A stretch of DNA of 64,000 nt from Pempheris klunzingeri (lineage: Eukaryota > Chordata > Actinopteri > Acropomatiformes > Pempheridae), in the NCBI RefSeq assembly GCF_042242105.1, contig NC_092016.1:14274501-14338500 (forward strand), in the 5' to 3' direction. Position numbers and translations under genes: made by a program. Position 1 is the first letter of the stretch. Each line of letters opens with the position of its first letter. This document shows positions 1-11,173 of this stretch, in pieces. The notes beneath the pieces are model-generated. The model was not told the DNA's origin. It saw only the letters and a list, made by a program, of their open reading frames with translations, and ran no database searches.

Positions 1-3000
1 ACATGCATGTTATGTTTGCAATCTGATGGACCTCCTTTACAATATTATTATAAGAAGGTACTGTAAAGCCCCTTTATTTCTCTGTTAAAATGTCAGCTGC
101 TTTGTCTACTTCATTGCAAGTACCATTACCATATTATTGATTTGTGTCTGCCAATTCCATTCTCCATTTGTAACCTGGTGGTGGTATCGACAACAAAGGT
201 CCCAAGGGCAGTGCTACATGCTCAGGCAAAGATTAAAGACTTAGTGGATCATGGAGGAGACACCAAGTACAGACATCAAGTGTTTCGGGAGACTGATTGT
301 CGCTTAAGGGAACTGTGGCGCCTGGCAACTTAAAAAATAGCATCCACTTGTCATAGCTTAGATCACTGTGGTTGAAATTAGAAGCATTATCAGGAAATAA
401 AGTATAATCTTACGTGGGTTAGATCATCATGCCAATGACTTCGTGCTGTTAAACCTTGGCTTGCTGTATTTGAATTTATGTATTTTGTAAACTTCAAAAT
501 ACAGGCCTGTCTTCATTTAAACATTTCACAACTTCACATTGTTTGTGAAGCAGGGGGCAGAATTTGGATCAGTTTTTAGGTTTGGTGAAGAGAACAATAT
601 TTTCAGTCTAAATTTGATTCAACAGGGCACCCCATCTCACAGGTAAGCTTTAGAATATAAATCTTAGACTTTGTACATTGGTGCTTTGTTGTGAAGCAAA
701 GAGCAGTGCTTCTGCAGCATTTACCACAAACAAGCTTTATCAGCAGCTGAGGTGAGCTACTTTTATTGGAATTTGTAAATGATGCCATCTTGGTCTGTTT
801 CAGAGAGTCAGTTTGTTGACATGATGTGTGTTATTGGAAAAATGTGCAGACTCTGGCTGGTGTGTAAGCTTGCTAAATCTCTTTTGTTAGGTGATGACTA
901 AGAATTTGGCATGCTCCTAAAGCTCTGTCAGTCAACACTGTTGTGATGGAGGGGAATGTTCCCACCAAAGCCTGGAACAATAAAGTTAGCTCCGCTCTCT
1001 TATAGATCCTGGTCCAAACATTCTGCTCAGTTTCAGATTCACACTCAAGGTGTGCACTTGTGATCAGCCAGAGAGGGTATTTTAGTCATGGAAGCTTGAT
1101 TGATTGTCTAAATTTGTTGTGCACATTCTCAGACTTGGCCTTGGTTGAAGATTACGTATTTTCTTTCTTTATAACTGCTGCCATAAATCTTCATTTTAGT
1201 TGACAGATTTTGTTCAAACATAAACACTGAAGAATGCATTTCTTCTGTTTCTCTCCACCCTTAACTCAATTATCATGTCCATGCATCATATCAGTCGAAA
1301 TGCACTCTCACTTCACCAACTTGGTGCAAATAATTTCCAGAGTTTGTGCCGTTGCAGTAATCAGTGGTCCTTTTCCCCTATCCTTGTAGGATATATGTAG
1401 ACTAATGACTGGATTCACAAACATAATCCAGGTACACAGCATAGCTACTGGACACTAAACATAAATGGTAATCTTGTGCTTGAAATCCAGAGTATTCTAT
1501 TTTTTTTTCCAAAAAGTTAGCTCTTACTCCACACCTCTGATTAGTTGGCTGAAATGAAACCAGAAGGATTCTGTTGTAGGTGCCATTATTGGGAGTCACT
1601 ACCCGAGACTGAGAAGGTAGTTTTGTATTCATCTCCATTATCTTGTACGTATATCTAGGGTGTACAATAAAAAGCCTCGTCAGTCAGAATGCCATCAGTT
1701 TAGAGCACCATACAGATTTGCTGGAGCAAGCTGTTGTGTTTTTGTCCCTCTGTTTTCACTTTGGCTCGGCCTTACTGTATCATTTTCCAAACGAAAACCC
1801 AGAGCAAACTTGCGTCAACTATGTTCTGGAAATGTTTACAAAAGAGGGCTGTGTGGCTTGCCTGGCAACACATCTACAAACCCTTAATTATATTAATTCC
1901 CTGCCCTGTGCACTCTTAGCAGATTTCAGTGGGAAGTGGCATATTACCGTTCTGCCAGGAAGTGCGTAAGGATGCAGAGTGAATGAGAGGATAGAAGGGT
2001 ATTGTCTCTGTCTGTCCATGCAGGCAGAATGGCAGGACTCAAGCCACACTGGAATGTAGCTCTGCTTCAGCCATCCTGCTGCCCTAAAAGGACCTGAAGT
2101 GCTTGCCCTATGAACACTTATGGGCGGGGCACTCCTACTATCCATCATGGTATGTTAGGATAATCTTGGACTCATGGGAAGATTCAAAGAAATGAGCCAT
2201 TGCAATGTTTTTGTAAACTGTACTGCTGGCATTTAACCACTGAGCCATGAATACCCAGATTCATGTGGTCTGGGGATGTGAGCATTACTTAATACTGTGA
2301 AGCTAAGACTTCTCACACTGGCTGCCCCTGCTAAAACATACTGTATGATACAGGAAGGCTTGCTGGATAAAACCTTAATTTGATTTGTCTGATTTGAGAA
2401 AGGAGTTTCCTGTACTGCTGTGTGACAGCAATGTAGATTGAGATTGTGCAGTAACTGCTGTGTCCTCTGAGAAAGGCCATCCCTTTGACTTGAGAGCTGA
2501 ATTAAATTTAGAGTCCATTAGATGGTTTGAAGCTGTTAGCAGGGTAGCCTGATGGATCCACTGTCCTTGCAGTGGTTAATGCAGCCATCGTCTTATCCTC
2601 TCTCTCTCTCTCTCTCCCTCTCTCTCTCTCCCACCCTTTTGCTCTGTAGAAGCCCACGCATAGCGCAGTGTGACAGGAAGTGACTGTCTTTTAAAAGAGC
2701 CAAGCCTGCTGTGTGCATCAGAAAAACATGTGAAGCCTCAGAACTTCATAGCAACAGCACATGTAAAGATGGGTGACAAGTCGTCATAGGTGTGGAACTC
2801 TTAGCTATGCATGTGTCATCAAGAGCCATGTCTAGGTCTTCAGCTCTGCTTTGGTGGTTTCCAGTGAGAATCCAAGAGCATCCCCTAATTTAGACCTTTT
2901 TAGAATATGAGTTTGAAACGCACCGTAGGAATTACTTGTCAAGAGTCTGAGAGACTGTGGTTAATGTGAAGGGGTCAGTAGCATTGCAACCTTCAGTCCC

Positions 3001-3424
3001 AGAGGAGACAGAGACTCGAGAGAGGATGCAACAAAAAACTGTTAAAAGGGCAATGTGCAAGCATTCCCTATTATAGTCTGCAGTACACAAGCCTTCAACA
3101 GCAGCCATCAGCCAAAAAGCCTTCACCACTCCTCTGGGTCTGGTTTGGCCAGAGACCAAGCCTCAGTGAAACAGGCTTATGAGTGTACACTGTGCACTAA
3201 TAATACTTTAAATAAAGAGTGTTATTAGACAGCATTTTTAATTTTCAGAAGTCTAATAGTTATAATATATTGCTCAAATACATTGCAGCAGAGCAAATGT
3301 TTTCAAACACAGTGATGAAGACAAACTATTTGAAGGGTTGTTCTCTAATCATTGCTCTGCCCTGCTGCCTTATATAGTGTGCTGAACTGGTCACTGTCTT
3401 TGTTTGTCTTTCCATCTCTGACAG
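1..3424. other. ttc23 upstream/intronic region, no secure exon
   Basis: This stretch precedes the first securely recognised ttc23 exon. The N-terminal half of TTC23 (about 200 residues in human) is missing from the window, so its exons lie off the left edge or are too diverged for me to see here. I see no long open frame that matches a family I know. A CT tract lies at 2598-2631. A short open frame at about 187-333 (+) is a weak candidate for an upstream ttc23 exon and is discussed as a finding. Confidence 0.55.
2598..2631. repeat. (CT)n microsatellite
   Basis: CT run with one C interruption, upstream of the first ttc23 exon recognised. Confidence 0.95.
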
Positions 3425-3629
3425 CCTGTCCATTTGTTTGTCCTTGCTGCTCTATAGAGCCTATAAGAGACAGAACAGACCTGAGGAGGCCTTAAGACAA
3501 TGTGAGAAGTCTCTGCAACTGCTGAAGGACTATGGTCAGCCAGAGAAGACATGCTCTGTCTACAGAAACATGGCCGCCATTGAACAGGACAAAGGTCATT
3601 TGGACCACGCCATAGAACATCTCTACAAG
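3425..3629 (+). CDS. ttc23: ttc23 exon A (first exon recognised here)
   Basis: The acceptor is a pyrimidine-rich stretch ending in CAG at 3422-3424. One leading base completes a codon, then the frame reads LSICLSLLLYRAYKRQ and runs to HLYK. The next bases are GCAAGG, so this exon appears to end at a GC donor. Reading on would reach a stop at about 3699-3701. Encodes two TPR helices pairs. Confidence 0.85.
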
Positions 3630-4381
3630 GCAAGGAGCATATTACTTGCACATCACACACAGCTCTTATCTAACATATATAAGCACATGAAGGCTTCTTG
3701 AGATGGTGCCAGGCTTTGTTGTTAGGTAATGTTCCCACATCTCTTATTTGATGATATGTGATCTGTCTTATTTCACGTGGGTGTTTCTGCTAGGCTCATG
3801 CCATAGCTATGAGTCACAGCCCTGAGGAGCGAGAGGGGGCTCAGATCTCCCACAGCCTGGCCCTTATGCTTTCTGCTGCAGCAGAGCCCCATCACAATGG
3901 TGAGTTTATTCACATACAGAGGCTAAAGTCTGAGTGAAATGCACAAGGGGTTAATTAGGTTTCCAACCTTCCTTTGTTTTCCTATATGTTAAATTCTTCA
4001 AGATGGTGTCATGGAAACCAGGCTGATAATAGCCTTATTGAACATATGTTCAGTCATGTCAGTATGATTCACCCATGTCAACTATCTTGAGGCACATGGA
4101 TGCTCCGTGGTAGCTATGTAAAGTATATCACCTGGAAAAAAAGAAAATTATAATCGTAGCGCATTGATTCTGTCACCATATTCTGTATAGTTATTCTGTC
4201 GTAATCTAAATCGTGTTGCATCATTTGTGTGTTTTCCCCATGCTGGTGTAGACTCTGCAGGTCACTACTTTGAGCAGAGTCTGAGTGCATACAAAAACTC
4301 TGCAGGTCCACAGGATCCAGCCTTTCTCTCTGCCCAGGATGATTTCTGTCGTTTTCTCCTCTTCAATGGCCAGCAAGAGGT

Positions 4382-4416
<35 letters not shown>

Positions 4417-6867
4417 CCAAACATTCACATCTGTACAAACAGTGTGACAGTTTCCTCCCAGGCAAAGTGTATTATGGAAATGGTGTATTTTCGCTTATGC
4501 AGTTTTGAAACACCCAATTTTCATTATCTACACAGTTTTAGTTGAGCAGCACTATGGAAACACACTCAGAGTTTGTCAGAGGATTTATTCCATCTGCTAA
4601 ATGCGACATGCCTCTCACCACTGGTGGCCACAGATGACTTCCCTATTTTTATTATACCATTGCAGAGATGTGTGGAGATCCAGAAAGCGTCTCTCGCTAC
4701 CAAGAGATCTGCATTTGGTGACCTGAGCGTTGAGGTAGCAGACACTCTTCAGCTGATAGGAAGTGTGGAGATGACTGAGGGCAGGATGAAGCAGGCCCTC
4801 AAAACCATGACAAAGGTAATCACAAGTTACAAAACACAAACATCACAATCAGGTTTTATCTTGGTCACAGCCTGTAAATGCATATTAGACATGCTGTACA
4901 GAGAAGACGTGTCAACAAACATTGCATTGTCCCCGACAAAGTATGTGGGAGGGTTTAATAAAAGGCCAGGAGTGAGTGGGTGTGTCCATTTACACCAGTG
5001 AGAGGCCTGTTCAAAATATACACACAAAGAGTCCCTGTCATATTAAGATGAGCTATTTCCACCATCCTCCTAAAGCTTAGTGCTATCAGAGTTACATGCT
5101 AATCTTGGAAGGGTGCAGTGTGCAGAGCCGCCCTCCCTGGTGTAAAATATCACACAGAATGACTTTGTGTTTCCTCAGTCTGGATGGAGCCTGACAGATG
5201 GGCAACACAACTTTGGAAAGAGACTGGCAGTTTGCTAACTGCTGTCAATTAAAGGGACATTGACCCCAATTAGTGTGGCATGCCATTATGTCCTTTGAAA
5301 CAAAGGTGACATTCCTATATCTTTCAGCACAAATGCACCGAATAAACAGCACTCTTTTGGTTGATTTTATTATGTTATAGCTGTTGGTTTTACTTATTCC
5401 TTACGTAATGAGTGTTTTTGGTTTTCACATGCAGTGTGACTACATGTTTGCTGTATGAGCTCAGCTATGTCGCTCATCAAACCTACAAAAATACACCAGT
5501 AAATGGGTCTTTCTTCGTACTAGTAATGACATGCCTGTAAGTAAAGGAGCCCAGTTGCTATGTTGCTTTGTTTTGACATCTAAGTGGGTCCAAGTCCCCC
5601 TCTGCGCTGACAGGGTACATCAGGGCTCACTCTCTCTACACCACATCCGACTTGTAACCTTTCTGAAGTAGCCTGACACATGGCAGACATGTCAGGGCAT
5701 TTTTTTCCTGTCATCATGACACCATGCGCACTCTGAGTAACTTTTGTTTTCCAAAGGAAATCTGGCTCATGCAGTAGATACAGTACATACATTTTACAAA
5801 AGAAAACAGAGAACAATGGTACACACACAGGCATACTCTTGACATTTCCCCCTTCCTCTGTAGTTCTGCTGAAAAAAGGCCTTCCATTACATCAACCTTA
5901 GCAACGGTGAAAACATCCAAGAGGCCAGATGGATCTGTTCCAGATTACCGAATGTTTTACTTTCCCTGGTGAAGAGGGAAACTCTCCACTTTCTCTTTCC
6001 CTACTTTAACAAAGTTCCCTTCACATCTTGTTATTCATGACGATTGCAGGCAGGCTTTTATCTTGTGCGTTTGTGTGTGTTTGTATGAGGTGGAGTATGT
6101 GTGTGTGCGCACTTGCACATGCTGTCTAACCACAAACATGTGAAAGTGATTAAATGTTCACTCTTTCTGGATTTTGTTAAATTAGGCAGCATTTTCTGAT
6201 GTCATAGGACTGAGCAGTCATTGCTCACTCCTCCCATTTGATTGGACCAAACTAAATGTAGAGCGGGAAATGGCTCAGGTTGCTTCTTATATTTGTTGAC
6301 TACCTCAGATCCCTAGGTCGTTGGTTCGGAGTCAATGTAATAAATCTGGCAGATTCCCTGTGTTGACCCGACACTCCGAGTGGTCAGCACAGGTGTTATC
6401 TAAACCTCAGACTGCTACAGTGGTTATTTTGGGATGTTTAGTGCATTCACATGTTGCTAGGAAGTGTTTATTCCCCTCTGAGTATGACTTGCACCTCTCA
6501 TCTTCCACTGACCATTCATTCTGCTGTCAAATGTTTTTATTTTAATTTTAGTGCCTGGAGATCCAGAGTTTGTTGTACGGTCCTCAGCACAAGAAAACAA
6601 AAGCAACACAAACAGCTGTGGACATGCTGGCCCGGTAAATCTGCACACAATAATTGATTTTATTTAATGATTGATTAAGACACGGGAGATGGTAAGTTGA
6701 AATAACAGCCATGTGCAAGATCTTTCAGTAATAATATCATGTATTGTATGTTTTACAGGGCACCAGAGGTGGTTGAGAGACAAAAGAGGCAAGGTAGAAG
6801 GAAAACAAAACCTCACACATGGTCAGATGCACCATCCAGTGGCAATGATGGAAACTCTGACTATTGA
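3425..6867 (+). CDS. ttc23: Tetratricopeptide repeat protein 23 (C-terminal half, six exons)
   Basis: TPR scaffold protein. The family is known from the ciliary base (EvC zone), where it supports Hedgehog signalling. Exons by homology and frame: 3425-3629, 3794-3899, 4252-4379, 4666-4815, 6552-6634, 6759-6867 with TGA at 6865-6867. Joins keep phase throughout. The translation carries TPR-like helices (YRAYKRQNRPEEALRQCEKS, IEQDKGHLDHAIEHLYK) and matches human TTC23 in blocks such as DDFCRFL, AFGDLSVEVADT and CLEIQSLLYGPQHKKT. The first in-window exon starts in mid-protein, at about human residue 208, so this is partial at the window edge and not a broken gene. The C-terminal tail is basic, then Ser/Asn-rich, ending SDY. 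Choosing TTC23 over TTC23L rests mainly on synteny with synm and igf1r. The first intron uses a GC donor; the third donor is weak and abuts a CA repeat. Confidence 0.9.
3794..3899 (+). CDS. ttc23: ttc23 exon B
   Basis: The acceptor TAG is at 3791-3793 and the donor is GTGAGT at 3900. It encodes AHAIAMSHSPEEREGAQISH and continues through LMLSAAAEPHHN, a TPR helix pair. It ends one base into a codon, which the next exon completes as Asp. Confidence 0.88.
4252..4379 (+). CDS. ttc23: ttc23 exon C
   Basis: The acceptor TAG is at 4249-4251. Encodes SAGHYFEQSLSAYKNSAG, then AQDDFCRFLLFNGQQE, aligning with the human block that contains DEFCHFLQMTGQKE. The donor is GTCTCA, weak, and runs straight into a CA microsatellite. 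Confidence 0.88.
4384..4414 (+). repeat. (CA)n microsatellite at ttc23 donor
   Basis: Pure CA dinucleotide run that begins four bases into the intron after exon C. Confidence 0.97.
4666..4815 (+). CDS. ttc23: ttc23 exon D
   Basis: The acceptor is TGCAG at 4661-4665 and the donor is GTAATC. Fifty whole codons: RCVEIQKASLATKRSAFGDL then SVEVADTLQLIGSVEMTEG, a TPR unit close to the human AFGDFSPEVAETYRLLG block. Confidence 0.92.
4816..6551 (+). other. ttc23 intron, no features seen
   Basis: Intron between exons D and E. I see no coding similarity, RNA gene or clear repeat, only a short TG-rich patch near 6070-6110. Confidence 0.7.
6552..6634 (+). CDS. ttc23: ttc23 exon E
   Basis: The acceptor is TTTTAG and the donor is GTAAAT. 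Encodes CLEIQSLLYGPQHKKTKATQ then TAVDMLAR. The LYGPQxKxTxATQ stretch is the most recognisable TTC23 signature in the window. Confidence 0.93.
6759..6867 (+). CDS. ttc23: ttc23 last coding exon
   Basis: The acceptor is TTTTACAG. Encodes APEVVERQKRQGRRKTKP, then a Ser/Gly/Asn-rich end NDGNSDY and TGA at 6865-6867. The tail is low in similarity to human but in frame, and a poly(A) signal lies about 300 bp downstream. Confidence 0.85.
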
Positions 6868-7163
6868 AATGTTCTTTTTTCATTTTGTCACTACTATAAT
6901 TTTTAATTCATGTTTGGGCATACCTGATTCCGATATAGTTTCTGCTGTTTTCGTCTGCTGAAAATGAACTTCAGTTTCCCTAGTCATGTCCACTGTTTCT
7001 ACTTGATTTTGTGTTAAATGTAGTTTTTAAGAAATACTCACACACAGAAAACATACCCACAATAAGTTTTAATTGTGTTAAGATATTTTATCAATTTCCA
7101 AATAAGGGCTGGAACCTTGTTAACCAAAGCAATAATCCCATTTGTTCATTATAAATCGTTGTC

Positions 7164-7169
7164 AATAAA
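7164..7169 (+). terminator. ttc23: ttc23 poly(A) signal
   Basis: AATAAA, the first canonical signal after the ttc23 stop, about 300 bp downstream. A GT-rich stretch follows within about 30 bp. Confidence 0.6.
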
Positions 7170-8525
7170 AGCAATGATGTTGCGCTATCCATGGTGACAA
7201 ACACTTATTGAACATTTGACTCATTGAACATTGTTTATACATCAGTAGATCTTTTGTATACTAATGTACTTTTTATGATATGAAATGGCACATGATATCC
7301 AGATTACAGTGTACATACATATACATATTCCACATTACATATATAAAGTTTCCTTTTTAAGCCACAGTTTACATGCACTGATGTAACTGTTTTTTGTTTA
7401 ATTTACTGCAGTTTGCAAATGAGATCCTTTATGAACGTATCCTGTATCTGGGCAGTTAAATGCAACAAATCTTTTTATTTTGGAGATTTCAAGGCATGGC
7501 AAGCCATGAAGATATTACCCCCAGTTTAACACTGCATTTTTGCTCATTTATATATTATGACAGTGCCAAAAGTGTGAATTTTGCAGCCACTTATAGAAAA
7601 TGTGTAAAACATGTAACCAGACTATAATTATAGTGAACCGTATCTGCCTCTCCAACTAGCACACAGCACAACAAACCCTAATGATCAGTTCCACTAAGCT
7701 GATGATCCAAAAATAGTCATGGTCATGTACACACACTTATGTTAGAGCAAAGGTGAATCCTTCTAACCAGCACTGTGACAACCAACAAATGTCTACAAGG
7801 AAAAGGCGTCCAGACAAGACAAACAGTGCATCAAAACCAGATGTGATTATATTTTCTGTAACAACAATACTGAATCCTTTACAATCATTGACAATCTGCT
7901 ACATCTTTTCATTCTGTCATCTTACTATTAGCTTTTCATTGCCCCTTTTTTTTTGAACTTATAAATGGTTTAATTCATCATTTTGAATTCCCAGCTCCTC
8001 AACCACATGTTCAGATCAAAGTGTTAGTTGTTGGGCAATTAAAAATGTATGGAATTGACACATACCATGTGAAGATACACGTTTCACACTTATTACATTG
8101 ACCATGTGACCCAGCTTTGTATATGCTATATATCAGCAATTCTTTTTTTTTTTTTTTTAAGAATATGTCAGTGTAATGTGTCATTAGTTGTAAAGTTAAA
8201 ATAATGTGAGTAATGCCTAACTTGGCCAGTTACTTAACAACCACTTTAAGTCCCACATTTACTTGCACTACACCTTGATTTCAGCATTCAAAACTTGCAA
8301 GATTTCTTTAGACAAATTAACATCTCTTCCTCCAGTCCCACTATACTTTCCTCAGCTACAAGCTCAACTATGCTCTGTACACATCTCTGACAACTGCCTA
8401 ACTAATGTGTTCCAGGATGCAGTATATACTAAAACCATTCCAGTGGCAACAGTGCCCAAATCAAAAGAAAGAATAAAGCTCTAGCCTGCAAACAGTGCAC
8501 AGCACTTCATAACTCACAACTGTCA

Positions 8526-8531
8526 TTTATT
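8526..8531 (-). terminator. synm: Candidate synm poly(A) signal
   Basis: AATAAA on the minus strand, about 570 bp beyond the synm stop. A second one at 7474-7479 is an alternative. Confidence 0.4.
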
Positions 8532-9098
8532 GGCTTGCATTAGTCATGATAAGTCATGATGTGATTGTTGGTGTGATGACGTCCTGTAAACTGCAGAATG
8601 GGATGTTTTAAGCTGTACAGCACAGGTTAGTACAAAAATAGAGAAATCTAGAGAGAATAAACAAACCTCTTTGAAGATAAACTGCACGCTATAAAAAGGT
8701 TAAAACGTAACAGGCCAGCAAACCATTTGCATTATGTAGATGTTACAATCCTAACTTAAACTAGCCTGCTTTAGTTAGCACTCAGTATGTTTAATAGTAG
8801 TACCACTACAATTAATACCATACATAGATGTATTATTCTGATCATTTTAACTGAATAATAACATTTTGCTTGAATCTTGAGGTGCAGTTAGGCACACCAA
8901 AATCAACTGGATATATATTTTACTGCAACTAATAATGTTTTACTAATGTTGCAAAACTTAAGGGACTATATGTGTCTGCAAACAGCATTAAAGCCATGTG
9001 TGTGTGTGGATTGCTGCGTCAGAACAACCTCTGTATGTGCACTTCAACAAGTAACCTTGGCAAGTATTGAGTTTGACAATTTCCAACTAAATTCTTTT

Positions 9099-11173
9099 TC
9101 AATCCTCCATCGGGCTTTCAAGGTAAACTGTTGCAACTCGTTTCTCTTGAGAAATCTTCACCGGGGTCTCCGAGATTTGAGATTGCAGCTCTTGCTCTGA
9201 GGTCGCCTCATCTTGGCTGCCCTGCACGCCCATCTGGAAAGTGAAGGACTTTTCTGATGGCCCCAGTTTGATATGTTTCTCAGTGATTTCAGATGCAGAC
9301 TCTCCTTCATTAGTGAAGCTTTCAAACTCTCTACCATATGCAACATCCTCTTCTTTGGAGACTTTGAAGCTGTACCCTCCTCCTGCCCCACCCGGGAAGG
9401 CTTTCTCGAGCCCTAGGTTAGATGATCTGAGAGCTGCCATGATCTGCTCTTCAGACAGATCATCTCCTGCCTCCAGAAGCCCAGACTCTTCCAGGGTTTG
9501 AGAGACGTTCAACTCTGCAACTATTGTCATTGTACCATTGTCACTTGACTGTTGCACTTTTTTGACAGCCACATTCTGTGGATTTTCACTACTCACTCTT
9601 GTGAGGAAAGCCAACTCCTCCCTCAGTGGACCTGACACTGAGCTTTGTAGCTTCTCCATAGCTCCCTTCAGCTGCTCTTTGGGCTCCAAAGACTCCTCTC
9701 TCAGGAACTCAAGCACTGACTCCTGCACTATTGGGGAGACACGGACCTCTTCTTCAATAATGCACTCTGGGAAACTCTCTTTGACAAATGAGTTATCATC
9801 TGACATGAATTTGTATTCGTCACTTTCCTCCACAATCACTCTTTTAGGGAGAAGGCCTTCATCTTGATAATACCGCTCATCTGACAGGTCATCTACGACA
9901 CCATAATGGCCATATGAGGTAATGCCTCCACCGTCTTCAGACTCAGAGAGATTTTCATCTGGTGTGGAGACAAAATACTCATTAGGCTCTTGGTCACGGG
10001 AGAAATATGGAGATTCACTCTCTCTAGAAACCTCTTGAACTTGAACAGATCCATAATGGCCTCTATCTGTCATGGAGGTTGTCATGGCATCACCATGACT
10101 CTTCTGAAATTGAACAGCATGAGGGACGTTTTCTAGCTCCTCAATTTGGAAGTATGAGGAGGGCTCATAAAAAGTAGATCTGGACTTCTGTTCAACCTCA
10201 AGCTCCTCATCACTGTGAGACTCCACTGGTTCCTCGATGATTTCCACACTGACGGACTTATTTTGCATGTCCTCTCCACCCTGCAGGCCACTTAACAGAT
10301 TCTTGATCATGTTTCCTGTTTCTGTGTCCTCGATGTCCTCCAGCGACACCTTCTTAACCCCTTTGTTCAGTAGTTCATCCAGCGCTGAGTCCTCAGAAAT
10401 ATCCAGCTCATCCTCCACTTTGGACTCCAGCACAATCTGTGTCTTAGTCGTGCCATCCTCCAGCTGGGTTTTCTCCACATGATATCTTATCTTTGACTCC
10501 TCAGAGGAGCAAAGCTTAGCATCCAAACCTGCTGGTTTTATCACTTTCTCTATGATCTCCTCCACAGACACGGAGTCTAATATCTTTTTCTCACTTGGGC
10601 CTGTCATAAACTCCGTTTCCTTCTCATCTTTGAACTTGCCTGCATAACCGTTATCTTTCTCTTTTTCACCTGACATCTGCTTTTTGCTTTCTATCTCAGT
10701 TTTCATGCTCAGGCTCATCATTGGCGGCGACACCACTCTCACTGATTTGGTCTCAGTGGTGGAGGACTTGATGGGACGACCTTGCTGCGCTACCTGAGAG
10801 ACCTGTTTGACTTTCACAACATTCTCATCTGTTGTTGTTTTCTGCACATTTCGACTAATCTTCTTTTCACTCTGGCCTGTTTGTTTATCTTTGTCAGCAG
10901 CTGTGGTGGTGGTGGTGGTGGTGGCAGCAGGGGCAGACGCGGCAGCCCGAGCTTTGGTGAATGAGATCATGTCCCTTCTGGATGCAGGACTCTGATGTCG
11001 AGCTCTGTCTGCAACTGAAATGGGAATGACCCTAGAGGGACTAATGGATCCAGAGAGAGGCACAGGGGATCTTCTCAGGTTTGAAGTCTGCGGCGTGTAC
11101 CTGATATCCATATGTTGTCTGTTGGTTAAGGTTGAGGCTCTTGGTGTGTAGGGCTGGGCAGGCATCTTGATAT
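9099..11173 (-). CDS. synm: synm exon 4 (tail)
   Basis: The acceptor is CCTCAG and the exon opens DIKMPAQPYTPR. About 690 residues of low-complexity acidic tail, with a Thr run encoded by a GGT/ACC-type repeat (10903-10924) and conserved synemin blocks. The stop is at 9099-9101. One long exon for the tail matches the human gene plan. Confidence 0.94.

Larger units (their letters stand above)
6868..9098. other. Convergent 3' UTRs of ttc23 (+) and synm (-)
   Basis: AT-rich non-coding stretch between two stop codons that face each other. It holds the ttc23 poly(A) signal at 7164-7169 and candidate synm poly(A) signals (AATAAA on the minus strand) at 8526-8531 and 7474-7479. No gene is visible. 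The boundary between the two UTRs needs transcript data. Confidence 0.65.

Noticed and set aside
1643..1969. 108-residue plus-strand frame upstream of ttc23
   Set aside because: Considered as an upstream TTC23 exon, but it shows no TPR pattern and no match to human TTC23.
2598..2660. Very strong-looking acceptor (CT tract then GCTCTGTAG)
   Set aside because: All three downstream frames close quickly and none resembles TTC23; the tract is a microsatellite.
6310..6345. GGTTCGGAGTC resembling a tRNA-type B box
   Set aside because: No matching A box at the proper distance and no cloverleaf that I could fold by eye.
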